From assembly GCF_900103785.1 (NCBI RefSeq), contig NZ_FNHE01000006.1:62001-126000 (forward strand): 64,000 nt of DNA, in the 5' to 3' direction. The notes beneath the pieces are model-generated. The model was not told the DNA's origin. It was given only the letters and a program-made list of their open reading frames with translations, and did no database searches. The position numbers and the translations under genes were made by a program. Positions within the stretch are counted from its first letter, which is position 1, and every line of letters begins with the position of its first letter. The stretch comes from Geodermatophilus siccatus (GTDB lineage Bacteria; Actinomycetota; Actinomycetes; Mycobacteriales; Geodermatophilaceae). Of this stretch, positions 27,874 through 38,526 are shown in pieces.

Positions 27874-28193
27874 TCGACCACCAGCCGGACGCCCTCGGCG
27901 GCCAGCGTGTCGGCGAGCCGGGCGAGCGCCTCGCGGGCCGCGTCGTCGGCGGTGGCCAGCGGCTCGAGGCGGACGGTGACCTGCTGGTGCCCCCGCCGCT
28001 GCAGAGCGACGATGCTGCCGCGGAGCAGGTCCACGGCGAGGACGTCGAGGTGCCCGCGCGTCCGGACGACGCCGTGGCGCTGGTCGAGGCTGGCGGTGAA
28101 GCTGGGGGCCTGGGGCGCGGCGTCCACCGGCCTCCGGCCGGTGAGGGTCCCCGGGTCGCGCGGAACGGTGGTCTCGGCCGCGTCCTGGCTCAT
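27870..28193 (-). CDS. STAS-domain protein (anti-sigma factor antagonist-like)
   Basis: The product has 107 residues. After a disordered tail of about 35 residues, the rest has the alpha/beta pattern of STAS domains, with RGHLDVLAVDLLRGSIVALQ and QVTVRLEPLATADDAAREALARL. In true anti-anti-sigma factors the phosphorylated Ser lies in a D-S-S/T-G motif. Here the corresponding position reads LATADDAA, so the phosphorylatable serine seems absent or replaced by Thr. It may therefore be a non-phosphorylated relative. ATG at 28193 is chosen. It overlaps the small downstream protein gene by four bases. Confidence 0.6.
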   Translation of the reverse strand: MSQDAAETTVPRDPGTLTGRRPVDAAPQAPSFTASLDQRHGVVRTRGHLDVLAVDLLRGSIVALQRRGHQQVTVRLEPLATADDAAREALARLADTLAAEGVRLVVE

Positions 28194-28500
28194 GCACCAA
28201 CCGTCACCAACCAGTCCGGAACACCCCAGGGTCGAAAGTCCCTACCCCGGGCCGCCGGTGACGCTGCGTCAGCGACCGACCGCGGCACCCTCGACGAGCG
28301 GCCCGGCCCCCTCGTCAAGGGTGCCGGGCCGCCGCGAGCTGTGCGGTCACCCCGTCCAGAGACGCGCCGCCGGCTTGCCACGGCGAGGCGGACGGGTGGC
28401 CCTCTCGCAGGGTCCCGCGCCGAGCCCGGCGACGTGCTGGAACGGCCCCGTCCCGGGCCCCGCCCTGAGCCTGCGAAGGGGGGAGGACGGGGTCCTCACT
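28194..28500. other. Gene-free interval between lsr2 and the STAS gene
   Basis: About 300 bases without a supported gene. The interval holds gene-end repeat copy 6 at its right end. A GC-rich imperfect hairpin lies around 28283-28335 (GGCACCCT pairing with AGGGTGCC). Nothing else was recognised. Confidence 0.6.
28442..28496 (-). repeat. Gene-end repeat element, copy 6
   Basis: Arms CCCCGTCC (28446-28453) and GGACGGGG (28485-28492) pair. The core on the minus strand is TTCGCAGGCTCAGGG. It begins about five bases after the lsr2 stop. The adjoining GGGGCCGTTCCAGCACGTC nearly repeats a segment next to copy 2. Confidence 0.75.
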
Positions 28501-28854
28501 TCAGTGCGCGGCCTCGTAGGCCTCGACGACGCTGGCCGGGATGCGCCCGCGGTCGCTGACCGCGTGGCCGTTCTTGCGGGCCCAGTCCCGGATGGCGCCG
28601 GCCTGCTCGCGGTCCATGCGGCCACCGCCCCCGGTGGCGCGCGACCGGCCGCCCCCGGAGGCCCGGCCGCTGCCGCGACCCACCTTGCGCGCGGCCTGCA
28701 CATAGCGGGAGAACGCGTTCCGCAACTCCTCCGCGTTCTTCTCCGACAGGTCGATCTCGTAGTTCGTGCCGTCGAGCGAGAAACTCACCGTCTCGTCCGC
28801 GGCGACGTTCTCGTCGAGGTCGTCACTGAGGATGACCTGGACCTTGCGCGCCAT
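28501..28854 (-). CDS. lsr2: Lsr2 nucleoid-associated protein
   Basis: Lsr2 is the actinobacterial H-NS counterpart that bridges and silences AT-rich DNA. The 117 residues match the usual 112-118. The N-terminal dimerisation domain ([14 protein letters not shown] to about residue 60) is followed by a basic Gly/Arg/Ser linker ([20 protein letters not shown]). The C-terminal DNA-binding domain has [31 protein letters not shown]. The AT-hook-like motif is RGRIP (Arg-Gly-Arg), which enters the minor groove. ATG at 28854 is the start. A -10-like TATGGT lies at 28936-28941. The order clpC-lsr2-lysS is conserved with mycobacteria. Confidence 0.95.
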   Translation of the reverse strand: MARKVQVILSDDLDENVAADETVSFSLDGTNYEIDLSEKNAEELRNAFSRYVQAARKVGRGSGRASGGGRSRATGGGGRMDREQAGAIRDWARKNGHAVSDRGRIPASVVEAYEAAH

Positions 28855-28935
28855 TCGCCTTCTCCACTCCCACGCCGCTCCGCAGAACGGGGCCTTTCGA
28901 CCCCGGACCCGCAGCCCTTTTCTCTGTCGCACAGC

Positions 28936-28941
28936 ACCATA
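28936..28941 (-). promoter_or_regulatory. Candidate -10 box for lsr2
   Basis: TATGGT on the minus strand, about 80 bases before the lsr2 start, with a weak -35 candidate (GTTTCA) 17 bases upstream. The leader is C-rich and otherwise featureless. Confidence 0.4.
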
Positions 28942-29003
28942 GACCATTCACGGCACGGTGAAACACACCCCGCACAATGGGGTGAGGAGGTGCGCTGACC
29001 GGT

Positions 29004-30503
<1,500 letters not shown>

Positions 30504-30514
30504 GGGTCGCCACC

Positions 30515-31336
30515 CTACGGGGCGGCCGATCTCCGGGTCGGTGGGTGACGGAGGCCGGCCTCGTGCCGCTCGAAGGCCAGCCGCAGCCCGTGCACGGTGA
30601 GGTCGGGCTCCCGCTCCCCGATCGAGCGGCAGCTGTCGGCCACCAACGGTGCCAGCCCGCCCGTGGCGACGACGACCGGCGCAGCGCCGAACTGTCCGAC
30701 CAGCTCGGCGGCGATCCGGGCGACCAGTCCGTCGACCAGGCCGGCGAAGCCCAGCACCAGGCCCGACTGCAGCGCCGCGACGGTGTTCTTGCCGATCGCC
30801 TGCGGCGGCACGGTCAGCTCGACGGAGCGCAGCTGCGCCGCGCGGGAGGCGAGCGCCTCGAGGCTGACCTCGACGCCGGGGGCCAGCGCGCCGCCGAGGA
30901 ACTGCCCGTCGGGGCCCACGGCGTCGACGTTGGTCGAGGTGCCGAAGTCGACGACGACGACCGGGCGCCCGCCCCCGTCGGCACGGCGTCCGTACAGCTC
31001 GTGCGCGGCCAGCGCGGTGACCACCCGGTCGGCGCCGACCTCGCGCGGGTTGTCCACGTGCAGCGGGACCCCGGTCCGCACGCCGGGCCCGATGAGGACG
31101 ACGGGCACGTCGAGGGAGTCGAGCAGCGCGCGCAGCGCCGGCAGCAGCGCGGGCACCGTCGAGCAGGCCGACACCCCGGTGACCTCGGTGTCGCGCAGCA
31201 GCCCGCGCCAGAGCATCCGCAGCTCGTCGCTGGTGGCCCGCGGCGCCGTCGTGACCCGCCAGCAGCCGACCCGGCGCGGACCGTCGAAGGTGGCCAGGAC
31301 GGTCTGGCTGTTGCCGACGTCGACGGTGAGCAGCAC
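30515..31336 (-). CDS. coaX: Type III pantothenate kinase
   Basis: CoaX phosphorylates pantothenate, the first step of coenzyme A synthesis, and acts as a dimer. The 273 residues start [18 protein letters not shown], the phosphate-1 loop of the ASKHA fold. The pantothenate site follows ([16 protein letters not shown]), then [28 protein letters not shown], with the catalytic Asp earlier in the VGADRV region, and [14 protein letters not shown] at 31336 sits four bases from the nadC stop. It works downstream of PanC and PanD, encoded 3 kb upstream in the same direction, so the unit holds several steps from aspartate to 4'-phosphopantothenate. Confidence 0.93.
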   Translation of the reverse strand: MLLTVDVGNSQTVLATFDGPRRVGCWRVTTAPRATSDELRMLWRGLLRDTEVTGVSACSTVPALLPALRALLDSLDVPVVLIGPGVRTGVPLHVDNPREVGADRVVTALAAHELYGRRADGGGRPVVVVDFGTSTNVDAVGPDGQFLGGALAPGVEVSLEALASRAAQLRSVELTVPPQAIGKNTVAALQSGLVLGFAGLVDGLVARIAAELVGQFGAAPVVVATGGLAPLVADSCRSIGEREPDLTVHGLRLAFERHEAGLRHPPTRRSAAP

Positions 31337-31339
31337 CGG

Positions 31340-32254
31340 TCAGCCCGCCCGCAGGTCGAGCGCGAGGTCGAGGACCGGCGCGGAGTGGGTGAGCGCCCCC
31401 ACCGAGAGGTGGTCGACGCCGGTCTCGGCGACCGCCCGGGCCACCTCGAGGGTCAGCCCCCCGGTGGCCTCCAGCTCGGCCCGTCCGCCCACCAGGGCGA
31501 CGACCTCGCGCAGGACGTCGGGCGGCATGTTGTCGCAGAGCAGGAAGTCCGCGCCGGCCTCGACCGCCTCGACCGCCTGCGCGGGCACGTCGACCTCGAC
31601 CTGCACCGCCACCCGTGGCGCCCGCTCGCGCACCGCCGCGACGGCGGCGGCCACCGAGCCCGCTGCGGCGACGTGGTTGTCCTTGACCATGGCGACGTCG
31701 TAGAGCCCCATGCGCTTGTTCGACCCGCCGCCGCAGCGGACGGCGTACTTCTCCAGCGGCCGCAGTCCCGGCGTGGTCTTGCGGGTGTCGAGCACGACGG
31801 CGCCGGTGCCCTCGACCGCGTCCACCCAGCGGCGGGTGAGGGTCGCGATGCCGCTGGCCCGGCTGGCGATGTTCAACGCACTGCGCTCGGCGGCCAGCAG
31901 GGCGCGCACCGGCCCGCGCACGGTCAGCAGCACGTCGCCCCGGGTCACCCGGTCGCCGTCGGTGGCGCCCGCGGTGAGCGTGGCACCGGGGGCGAGCCGG
32001 GTGAAGACGCGGGCGGCGACCGGCAGGCCGGCGACGACGCCGTCGGCGCGGGCCACGAGGTCCGCGGTGCCCAGCTGCGCGGCCGGCACGGTGGCGGCGC
32101 TGGTGACGTCGTGCGCGACGGCCAGGTCCGGCGCGCTGGGCAGTGGCGCGCCGCCGGTGAGGTCCTCGGCGAGGGTGCGCTCGACCAGCTCGGTCACCCA
32201 CGCCTCGTCCAGCCCGGTGCCGGTCAGGTCACGGGGGTCCACTGCGGCGCTCAC
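31340..32254 (-). CDS. nadC: Nicotinate-nucleotide pyrophosphorylase (carboxylating)
   Basis: NadC converts quinolinate and PRPP to nicotinate mononucleotide in de novo NAD synthesis. The 304 residues contain the substrate-binding signatures [59 protein letters not shown]-like [10 protein letters not shown] and the C-terminal [26 protein letters not shown]. The first 30 residues hold the dimer-swapped start. GTG at 32254. It lies after nadB and before coaX. The nadA gene that usually joins nadB and nadC is absent from this window. Confidence 0.93.
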   Translation of the reverse strand: MSAAVDPRDLTGTGLDEAWVTELVERTLAEDLTGGAPLPSAPDLAVAHDVTSAATVPAAQLGTADLVARADGVVAGLPVAARVFTRLAPGATLTAGATDGDRVTRGDVLLTVRGPVRALLAAERSALNIASRASGIATLTRRWVDAVEGTGAVVLDTRKTTPGLRPLEKYAVRCGGGSNKRMGLYDVAMVKDNHVAAAGSVAAAVAAVRERAPRVAVQVEVDVPAQAVEAVEAGADFLLCDNMPPDVLREVVALVGGRAELEATGGLTLEVARAVAETGVDHLSVGALTHSAPVLDLALDLRAG

Positions 32255-32279
32255 GGTTCTCGCCCCCGTCCACCCAGCG

Positions 32280-32301
32280 GTGAGCTCGCCCGCTCGCTCA
32301 C
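32280..32301 (-). repeat. Stop-codon palindromic element at the end of nadB
   Basis: A 22-base element (GTGAGCGAGCGGGCGAGCTCAC on the minus strand) in which the nadB TGA forms bases 2-4. The same element, with a slightly different centre, sits at the stops of folB and tmk. Confidence 0.75.
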
Positions 32302-33974
32302 CAGCCCCTCACCACCGGCGTCCCCACCGGACGGCGGGTCACCTGCAGGGCGCCGTCCCCGTCCAGCCGCACGTCCAGGTGCACCCGCCAGTCCTCCTCG
32401 GTGTCGGGGTGGTCCTCGCGCCAGTGGCAGCCGCGGGTCTCGTCGCGGACCGCGGCCGCGGTCGCCAGCGCGCCGGCCACGGTGAGCAGGTCGGTGGCCT
32501 CCCAGCCGGCCACGCCGGGCGCGACGTCCGGGCCGAGCCCCGCGGCGAGGGCGGCCAGCCGGCCGGTCGCCTCGGTCAGCCCCGCGCCGCTGCGCAGTGC
32601 GCCGACCCGCGCCGACATCGTCTCGGTGACGTCCCGCCGGCCGTCGGGGTCGAGCAGTCCGGACGACGCGGCCGCCACCGGCACGACAGGGGACGACGGC
32701 GGCAGCCCCGCGGCGAGCTGCGCGCCGATGCGGGCGGCGAAGACCAGCCCCTCCAGCAGCGAGTTCGACGCCAGCCGGTTGGCCCCGTGCACGCCCGTGC
32801 AGGCCACCTCGCCGCAGGCGTACAGCCCGGGCACCGTCGTCCGGCCCGCCAGGTCGGTGACCAGACCACCCGAGGCGTAGTGCGCCGCCGGGGTGACCGG
32901 CACCAGGTCGGTGACCGGGTCGACGCCGGCAGCGCGGCAGCTGGCCGCGATCGTCGGGAAGCGCCCCGCGAGGTCGGGCACGGCGCGCGCGTCGAGCCAC
33001 ACGTGGTCGACGCCGTCGCGCAGCTGCACCCGGGTGATGCCCTTGGCCACCACGTCCCGGGGTGCCAGCTCGGCCAGCGGGTGCACGCCGACCATGAACC
33101 GCTCCCCCGTCCCGTCGCGCAGCACCGCGCCCTCGCCCCGCAGCGCCTCGCTGACCAGCGGTTGCTGGCCGCGCGCGTCCGGGCCCAGGTAGAGGGCGGT
33201 GGGGTGGAACTGGACGAACTCCAGGTCGGTGGCGACCGCGCCGGCGCGCAGGCCGAGGGCGACGCCGTCCCCCGTGGAGACCGGCGGGTTGGTGGTGGCG
33301 GCGTAGACCTGCCCCATGCCGCCGGTGGCGAGCACGACCGCGCGTGCGCGCACCGCGCCGACGCCGTCGGCGCTGCCCTCCCCCAGCACGTGCAGGGTCA
33401 CGCCCGCGGCGCGGCCGGCGGCGTCGGTGAGCAGGTCGAGCACCATCGCGTGCTCGACGAGGGTGACGCCGGGGTCGGCGCGGACGGCGTCCTGCAGCGC
33501 GCGCTGCACCTCCGAGCCGGTGGCGTCACCGCCGGCGTGCACGATCCGGTCCGCGGAGTGCCCGCCCTCGCGGGTGAGCAGCAGCCGCCCGTCGGGGTCG
33601 CGGTCGAAGGCCGCACCCCAGTCGATCAGCTGGCGCAACCGCTCGGGGCCCTCGCGCACCAGCACGGAGACGGCGTCGGGCTCGCACAATCCCACCCCGG
33701 CGACCTCGGTGTCGCGGGCGTGCGCCTCGGCGGTGTCGGCGGGGTCGAGCACGGCGGCGATGCCGCCCTGCGCCCAGCGGGTCGACCCGTCGTCCACCCG
33801 GACCTTGGTGACGACGGCGACCGACAGCCCGGCCGCCCGGGCGTGCAGCGCCACGCACAGCCCGGCGATCCCGGAGCCGACGACGCAGACGTCGGCGGCC
33901 AGCTCCCAGCCGGGCGCCGGCGCGGCGAGGCGCCGCGGGAGCCCGGTGACCCGCCCGGCCGCCAGGGTCGTCAC
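32298..33974 (-). CDS. nadB: L-aspartate oxidase
   Basis: NadB oxidises L-aspartate to iminoaspartate for quinolinate synthesis and contains FAD. The 558 residues carry the Rossmann start [21 protein letters not shown] (about 30-50), the succinate-dehydrogenase-like [12 protein letters not shown] and [15 protein letters not shown], and the active-site region [20 protein letters not shown] and [25 protein letters not shown]. The C-terminal helical domain ends PVVRGW. Start GTG at 33974 overlaps the panD stop (GTGA). The partner quinolinate synthase NadA must lie elsewhere. Placement directly after panD groups two aspartate-consuming enzymes. Confidence 0.94.
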   Translation of the reverse strand: MTTLAAGRVTGLPRRLAAPAPGWELAADVCVVGSGIAGLCVALHARAAGLSVAVVTKVRVDDGSTRWAQGGIAAVLDPADTAEAHARDTEVAGVGLCEPDAVSVLVREGPERLRQLIDWGAAFDRDPDGRLLLTREGGHSADRIVHAGGDATGSEVQRALQDAVRADPGVTLVEHAMVLDLLTDAAGRAAGVTLHVLGEGSADGVGAVRARAVVLATGGMGQVYAATTNPPVSTGDGVALGLRAGAVATDLEFVQFHPTALYLGPDARGQQPLVSEALRGEGAVLRDGTGERFMVGVHPLAELAPRDVVAKGITRVQLRDGVDHVWLDARAVPDLAGRFPTIAASCRAAGVDPVTDLVPVTPAAHYASGGLVTDLAGRTTVPGLYACGEVACTGVHGANRLASNSLLEGLVFAARIGAQLAAGLPPSSPVVPVAAASSGLLDPDGRRDVTETMSARVGALRSGAGLTEATGRLAALAAGLGPDVAPGVAGWEATDLLTVAGALATAAAVRDETRGCHWREDHPDTEEDWRVHLDVRLDGDGALQVTRRPVGTPVVRGW

Positions 33975-34465
33975 CGGACCGGCACGTCCAGCGGGAGGAG
34001 CTCGTCCTGCCCTCCGCTCGCGAGCTCGCGAGGGAACCCGGGACGAGGCCGTGATGCGAGCGGGCTCCGCTCGTGGTCGGTGGCGCCGGGGACCGGGGCC
34101 GACGGGTCGCCGCCGAGCTCGACGACGCGGTTGGCGGCGTCGACGTGCACGACCCTCGGGATGTGGGACGTGGCCTCGGTCTCGTCCATCAGGCCGTAGC
34201 TGATCAGGATGACCAGGTCGCCGGGGTGCACCAGGTGCGCGGCGGCGCCGTTGATGCCGATGACGCCGCTGCCCCGCTCGCCGGGGATGACGTAGGTCTC
34301 CAGCCGCGCGCCGTTGGTGACGTCGACGATGGCGACCTGCTCGCCGGGGACCAGGTCGGCGGCGTCGAGGAGGTCCTCGTCGATCGTCACCGAGCCCACG
34401 TAGTGCAGGTCGGCCTGGGTGACCGTCGCGCGGTGGATCTTGGACTTCAGCATCGTGCGCATCAT
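33971..34465 (-). CDS. panD: Aspartate 1-decarboxylase with extended C-terminus
   Basis: PanD makes beta-alanine from aspartate for pantothenate. It is made as a proenzyme that cleaves itself at Gly-Ser to create a pyruvoyl group; the site is YVGSVTID (Ser near residue 26). The conserved core runs from [18 protein letters not shown] to [21 protein letters not shown]. Typical proteins are 115-140 residues, and this one has 164. The extra tail (from about residue 125) reads [21 protein letters not shown] and then [17 protein letters not shown], and is encoded by a copy of the gene-end repeat at 33994-34050. ATG at 34465, with a second ATG next to it. The panC stop overlaps the start. Confidence 0.93.
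   Translation of the reverse strand: MMRTMLKSKIHRATVTQADLHYVGSVTIDEDLLDAADLVPGEQVAIVDVTNGARLETYVIPGERGSGVIGINGAAAHLVHPGDLVILISYGLMDETEATSHIPRVVHVDAANRVVELGGDPSAPVPGATDHERSPLASRPRPGFPRELASGGQDELLPLDVPVR
33994..34050 (+). repeat. Gene-end repeat element, copy 7, inside the panD 3' end
   Basis: Arms CTCGTCC (34001-34007) and GGACGAG (34041-34047) are complementary, around a CTCGCGAGCTCGCGAG core. The element is translated as part of the PanD tail and ends about 20 bases before the panD stop. Confidence 0.65.
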
Positions 34466-35310
34466 CGCGCGTCTCCCAGCGTCAGAGGGGTGTTGTCGAT
34501 GAGCCGGGTGCTGCCGGCGCGGGCGGCGACGAGCAGCCGGGCCGGGCCGGCGGCCGGCGGGGGGCCGAGGTCGGGATCGGTCAGCTCCAGGTAGTCCTGG
34601 AGCAGGCCGGGCGCCTCGGCGAGGACGGCGCGGGCGGCGCCCAGGACGGCGTCGGCGCCCCGCGGACCGGCCGCGGCCCCCGCGCGCAGCGCCCGGGAGA
34701 TCGCGGCGGCGGTGACCCGCTGCTCCGGCGAGAGGTAGCGGTTCCGGGAGGACAGCGCCATCCCGTCGTCCTCCCGGACGGTGGGCACGCCGACGACCTC
34801 GACGCCGAGCGCCAGCTCGCGGGCCATCGCCCGGACGAGCGTGAGCTGCTGGTAGTCCTTCTCGCCGAAGACGGCGAGGTCGGGCCGCACCAGCCCGAAG
34901 AGCTTGGCGACGACGGTCAGCACGCCGGTGAAGTGGCCGGGGCGGACGGCGCCCTCGAGGACGTCGCCGAGCGGGCCGGGGTGGACGGTCACGCCCACCG
35001 CGCCCGGCGGGTAGACCTCGTCGACCGACGGGTGGAAGACGGCGTCGGCACCCTCCTCGGCCAGGGCGGCGAGGTCGGCGTCCCAGGTGCGCGGGTAGCG
35101 GTCGAAGTCCTCACCCGGGCCGAACTGGGTCGGGTTGACGAACACCGAGACGACGACGCTGCCGGCCCGCTCCCGGGCGGCGCGCACGAGGGTGCGGTGG
35201 CCCTCGTGCAGGGCGCCCATCGTGGGCACCAGCGCGACCGGGCCGGGCAGCCCGGCGACGAGCCCGCGCAGCTCGGCGACGGTCTCCGCGACGGTGGGGG
35301 TGGCGCTCAC
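34462..35310 (-). CDS. panC: Pantothenate synthetase
   Basis: PanC condenses pantoate and beta-alanine using ATP. The 282 residues have the HIGH-type ATP motif in [19 protein letters not shown], the pantoate site region [19 protein letters not shown], the [18 protein letters not shown] motif and the KMSKS-like loop [11 protein letters not shown]. The start is GTG at 35310. It sits 28 bases after the DUF2520 gene's stop and overlaps panD by four bases. Its product with PanD's beta-alanine is the substrate of CoaX two genes downstream. Confidence 0.94.
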   Translation of the reverse strand: MSATPTVAETVAELRGLVAGLPGPVALVPTMGALHEGHRTLVRAARERAGSVVVSVFVNPTQFGPGEDFDRYPRTWDADLAALAEEGADAVFHPSVDEVYPPGAVGVTVHPGPLGDVLEGAVRPGHFTGVLTVVAKLFGLVRPDLAVFGEKDYQQLTLVRAMARELALGVEVVGVPTVREDDGMALSSRNRYLSPEQRVTAAAISRALRAGAAAGPRGADAVLGAARAVLAEAPGLLQDYLELTDPDLGPPPAAGPARLLVAARAGSTRLIDNTPLTLGDAR

Positions 35311-35329
35311 CGGGACCCCGCCGGTGGGA

Positions 35330-35384
35330 GGACCACGGTCAGCCCTCCGCTCGCACGCTCGCGAGCGAACCCGGACCGTGGCCG
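35330..35384 (+). repeat. Gene-end repeat element, copy 8, at the DUF2520 gene end
   Basis: Arms CCACGGTC (35333-35340) and GACCGTGG (35374-35381) pair. The core is CTCGCACGCTCGCGAG. The DUF2520 stop codon lies inside it, so the last 12-14 residues ([13 protein letters not shown]) come from the repeat. Confidence 0.7.
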
Positions 35385-36298
35385 TCGAGCAGGTGGACCA
35401 GCGGTGCGCCCTCGTGCCGCTTGAGCCGGCCGGTCGCCAGCGCGCGCTCGGTGGTGCGCCGGGCCAGCGCGACGTACGCCGCCACCGAGTCCGGCGCGCG
35501 CTCGGTGAGGGTGTCCAGGTGCCGCCGCACGGTGCCGACGTCCCCGCGGCTGACCGGGCCGGTGAGCCCGCGGTCGCCGCGGCGCAGGCCGTTGTCCAGC
35601 GCGGCGGTGAGCAGCGGGGCCAGCACCCGGCCGGGCTCGGTGACGCCCGCGGTGCGCAGCAGGTCCGCGGCCTCGGCGACCAGCGTGACCAGGTGGTTGG
35701 CGCCGGTGACCAGCGCGGCGTGGTACAGCCCGCGGTCGGCCTCGGCGACGAAGAACGGCTCGCCGCCCATCTCCAGGACCAGCGTCTCGGCCACCGGCCG
35801 GTGCTCCGGGGCGCTGGTGACGCCGAAGGGGGCGCCGGCGAGGCGGTCGGCGTCCTCGGGGGCGCCGGTGAAGGTCATGGCCGGGTGCAGCGCCAGCGGC
35901 AGGACGCCGGCCCGTGCGGCCGGGGCGAGGACCGCCAGGCCGTGCGCGCCGGAGGTGTGGAAGGCCAGCTGGCCGGCCCGCCAGACGCCGGTCTCGGCCA
36001 GGCCGGAGACGAGACCGGCCAGGCTGTCGTCGGGGACGGCGAGCACCACGAGGTCGGCGGCGGCCACGACCTCGTCGGTGGGCAGCAGCGGCACGCCGGG
36101 CAGCAGCCGGGCGGCGCGCTCGGCGGAGGCGGTGGAGAGGCCGGCGGCGGCGACCACGTCGTGGCCGGCGGCGGTGAGGGCGGCGCCCAGGACGGCGCCG
36201 ACGCGCCCGGCGCCGACGATGCCGACGCGGAGACGGGCGGGGGCGGCGTCCGCCGGGCTGAGACCGGCAGCGCGGAGCGTCCTGCGGGCAGCAGGCAT
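35339..36298 (-). CDS. Rossmann-fold DUF2520 protein
   Basis: The product has 319 residues and belongs to the Rossmann-like plus DUF2520 family. The NAD(P)-binding part begins [23 protein letters not shown] (about 22-45) and contains [18 protein letters not shown] and the [11 protein letters not shown] segment. The C-terminal DUF2520 domain follows (AVGAPFGVT-like [12 protein letters not shown], then [21 protein letters not shown]). It resembles ketopantoate-reductase-type dehydrogenases, and its fixed position before panC makes a role in pantoate supply plausible but unproven. ATG at 36298 has GAGAGGTG upstream. The last residues derive from a repeat element. Confidence 0.85.
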   Translation of the reverse strand: MPAARRTLRAAGLSPADAAPARLRVGIVGAGRVGAVLGAALTAAGHDVVAAAGLSTASAERAARLLPGVPLLPTDEVVAAADLVVLAVPDDSLAGLVSGLAETGVWRAGQLAFHTSGAHGLAVLAPAARAGVLPLALHPAMTFTGAPEDADRLAGAPFGVTSAPEHRPVAETLVLEMGGEPFFVAEADRGLYHAALVTGANHLVTLVAEAADLLRTAGVTEPGRVLAPLLTAALDNGLRRGDRGLTGPVSRGDVGTVRRHLDTLTERAPDSVAAYVALARRTTERALATGRLKRHEGAPLVHLLDGHGPGSLASVRAEG

Positions 36299-36562
36299 CG
36301 GTGCACCTCTCGTTCCAGTCCCTCGCGGGTACCGGACTCGGTGGTCGCGGGCTCTCCCGGTGGAGCCCGTCGCGTGTTGCGGTCCTGCAGTGGTGCCGGC
36401 GCGGGAGCCCGCTGCGACCGGAGGTGTCACGCGGGTGTCACGCCGAAGGCGAGTGTGTGACCGGTTCGCGGCGGGTGCAACGCCTCCCCCTGTGGGGTGG
36501 ATCACCTCACAGGCCACCTACGGTGTCCGGCGGCGACGCAGACGCACGGCGGGAGGATCCGG

Positions 36563-37315
36563 GTGGGCACCCTCGAGGGACGGACGGCGCTGGTCACCGG
36601 CGGGAGCCGGGGCATCGGCCTGGCGATCGCGCGGAGCCTGGTGGCGCGCGGGGCGCGGGTCGTCGTGACCGGCCGCAAGCCGGACGCGCTGGCCGAGGCG
36701 GTGTCGGCACTGGGCGGCCCGGAGGTGGCGGTGGCAGTCGCCGGCAACGCGGGGGACGCCGAGCACCGGGCCGAGGCCGTGCGCACCGCCGTCGACACCT
36801 TCGGCAGCCTGGAGATGCTGGTCGGCAACGTCGGCATCAACCCGGTCTACGGCCCGCTGGTCGACCTCTCGCTGGACGGCTTCCGCAAGATCCTCGACAC
36901 CAACGTCGTCGGCACCCTCGGCCTGGTCCAGGAGGCGTGGCGGGCCTGGATGGCCGAGCACGGCGGCTCGGTGCTGGTCGTGGCCTCCGTGGCCGGCCTC
37001 AAGGCCTCCCCGATGATCGGCGGCTACGGCGTGAGCAAGGCGGCGCTGGTCAACCTCGTCACCCAGCTCGCCGTCGAGCTCGGCCCGACGGTGCGGGTCA
37101 ACGCGGTCGCGCCGGCGGTGGTGAAGACCCGCTTCGCCGGGGCGCTCTACGAGGGCCGGGAGGCCGAGGTCGCGGCGCAGTACCCGGTGGGCCGGCTGGG
37201 CGTGCCCGAGGACGTCGGCGAGGCGGCGGCCTACCTGCTCGGCGACGGCGCGGGCTGGGTGACCGGCCAGACGCTGGTGCTCGACGGCGGCGCGCTGTCC
37301 CGCGGTCCGTCCTGA
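36563..37315 (+). CDS. Short-chain dehydrogenase/reductase (SDR), FabG-like
   Basis: This cytoplasmic NAD(P)-dependent oxidoreductase has 250 residues. It has the glycine-rich loop TGGSRGIGLAI, the NNAG-like strand end as VGNVGIN, the catalytic Ser in VVASVAGL and YxxxK as YGVSK, and the C-terminal TGQTLVLDGG. The substrate cannot be read. It groups with actinobacterial FabG- or cyclohexanol-type dehydrogenases. GTG at 36563 is supported by GGGAGGA a few bases upstream. A -10-like TACGGT near 36519 gives a leader of about 35 bases. It is divergent from the DUF2520 gene and convergent with the frameshifted coiled-coil gene. Confidence 0.85.
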   Translation: MGTLEGRTALVTGGSRGIGLAIARSLVARGARVVVTGRKPDALAEAVSALGGPEVAVAVAGNAGDAEHRAEAVRTAVDTFGSLEMLVGNVGINPVYGPLVDLSLDGFRKILDTNVVGTLGLVQEAWRAWMAEHGGSVLVVASVAGLKASPMIGGYGVSKAALVNLVTQLAVELGPTVRVNAVAPAVVKTRFAGALYEGREAEVAAQYPVGRLGVPEDVGEAAAYLLGDGAGWVTGQTLVLDGGALSRGPS

Positions 37316-37333
37316 GACCAGCCGGCGGACGGC

Positions 37334-38526
37334 TCAGCTGCGGCCGAGCACCCGCGCCAGGACGTCGTCGCTCTCGCCGTCCTCCCGGTGACGGCGCCGG
37401 CGGTGACCGCCGGACGGCGGGGTGAGGCCGCTCTCGGCCGGCAGCTCGGCGAGCCGCCGACCGGGGTCCTCGCCGGCCGGGGCGGGTTCCCCTGCCACGG
37501 GCACGGCCGCCCCGGGGACCGGCGGGCGCTCCCGCTGGGCGACCGGGCGCTCGGGGATGAGCGGCGCGTCCGGCAGGAGCGCAGCGGTGGGGGCCGGGGC
37601 GTCGGTGCCGCACCCGCGCGGCCCGGCCTCGGGTCGGGACGTCGCAGGCGCGGCCAGCAGCGACCGGCCGACCGGCCAGCCCGGCGTCGGGGGGGCGGCG
37701 CGGGCGCCCGGCGCGGCTCGGCGCGGACCTCGTCCGGCTGGTGGGTGCCCGCAGGCGGCTCGTCGGCCCGCACGGCCGGCCGGGCTGCGGTCAGCTCCGG
37801 CGCCGGGGAGGTCCGGCTGTCGGCCTCCACCGTCCGCGGCGCGCCGGGCTCGGGTGCGGGCCGGGTGGACGGGGTGCGCAGCATGACGCGCTCGACGAGC
37901 ATCTCGCCGGAGAGCTGCCCGCGGAGCTCGGTGCGCAGGCGGCCGACGTCGGTGCGCAGCTCGGCCAGGGCGGCGGGGTCGAGGCCGGCCAGGGCGGTGC
38001 GCAGCCCGGCCAGGTCCCGGCGCAGCTCGGCCACCTGGGCCATCTCCCGTCGCAGCTCGCCGAGCGTGGCGAGCTCCACGCGCAGCGCCTCCAGCTCGGC
38101 GCGCATCGACTGCTCGGTCGTGCACCGCAGGTCGTCCTCCACCCGCAGCTCGTGCTCCCGGCGCGCGGCGACCGCACGCTCCAGCTCCCGGTCGTGGGCC
38201 GACCGCAACTCGGCCTCGCGCTCGGCCGCCGCCCGCTCGAGGTCGGCGCGCTCGGCGGCGGCCGGCTGTCCCCGGGCCGGCGAGGACGCGTCAGCGGCCG
38301 GGCGGGACCTGACCAGCGCGGCGAGGACGAACGCCCAGGCCGCACCGACGACGGCGAGCCGCAGGAGCCGCGGATCGTCGGTCAGGAGGACGACGACGGT
38401 GGCGGCGACCGCGAGGCAGGAGCCCCCGGCCAGCCCCGCCGTCCGCAGTACCGGGGACGCCGGACCGGCGGACCGGCCGCGGTGGCCGTGGCGGCGCGCC
38501 GGCACGTCGCCCCGGTCCCTCCGCAT
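37334..38526 (-). pseudogene. Membrane-anchored coiled-coil protein, interrupted by a one-base frameshift
   Basis: The N-terminal frame starts at ATG 38526. It holds two membrane segments (about residues 27-60), then a long Ala/Glu/Arg/Leu-rich coiled coil (to about 215) and a Pro-rich linker. At a run of seven Gs (37689-37695; Cs on the coding strand) the frame fails. With one more base the reading continues as PTPGWPVGRSLLAAPATS and on to a stop at 37334, giving about 397 residues that end ESDDVLARVLGRS. Both halves have normal codon use, so this is either a homopolymer sequencing error, a recent mutation or phase variation. A structural or envelope role is suggested by the coiled coil only. 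Confidence 0.7.
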
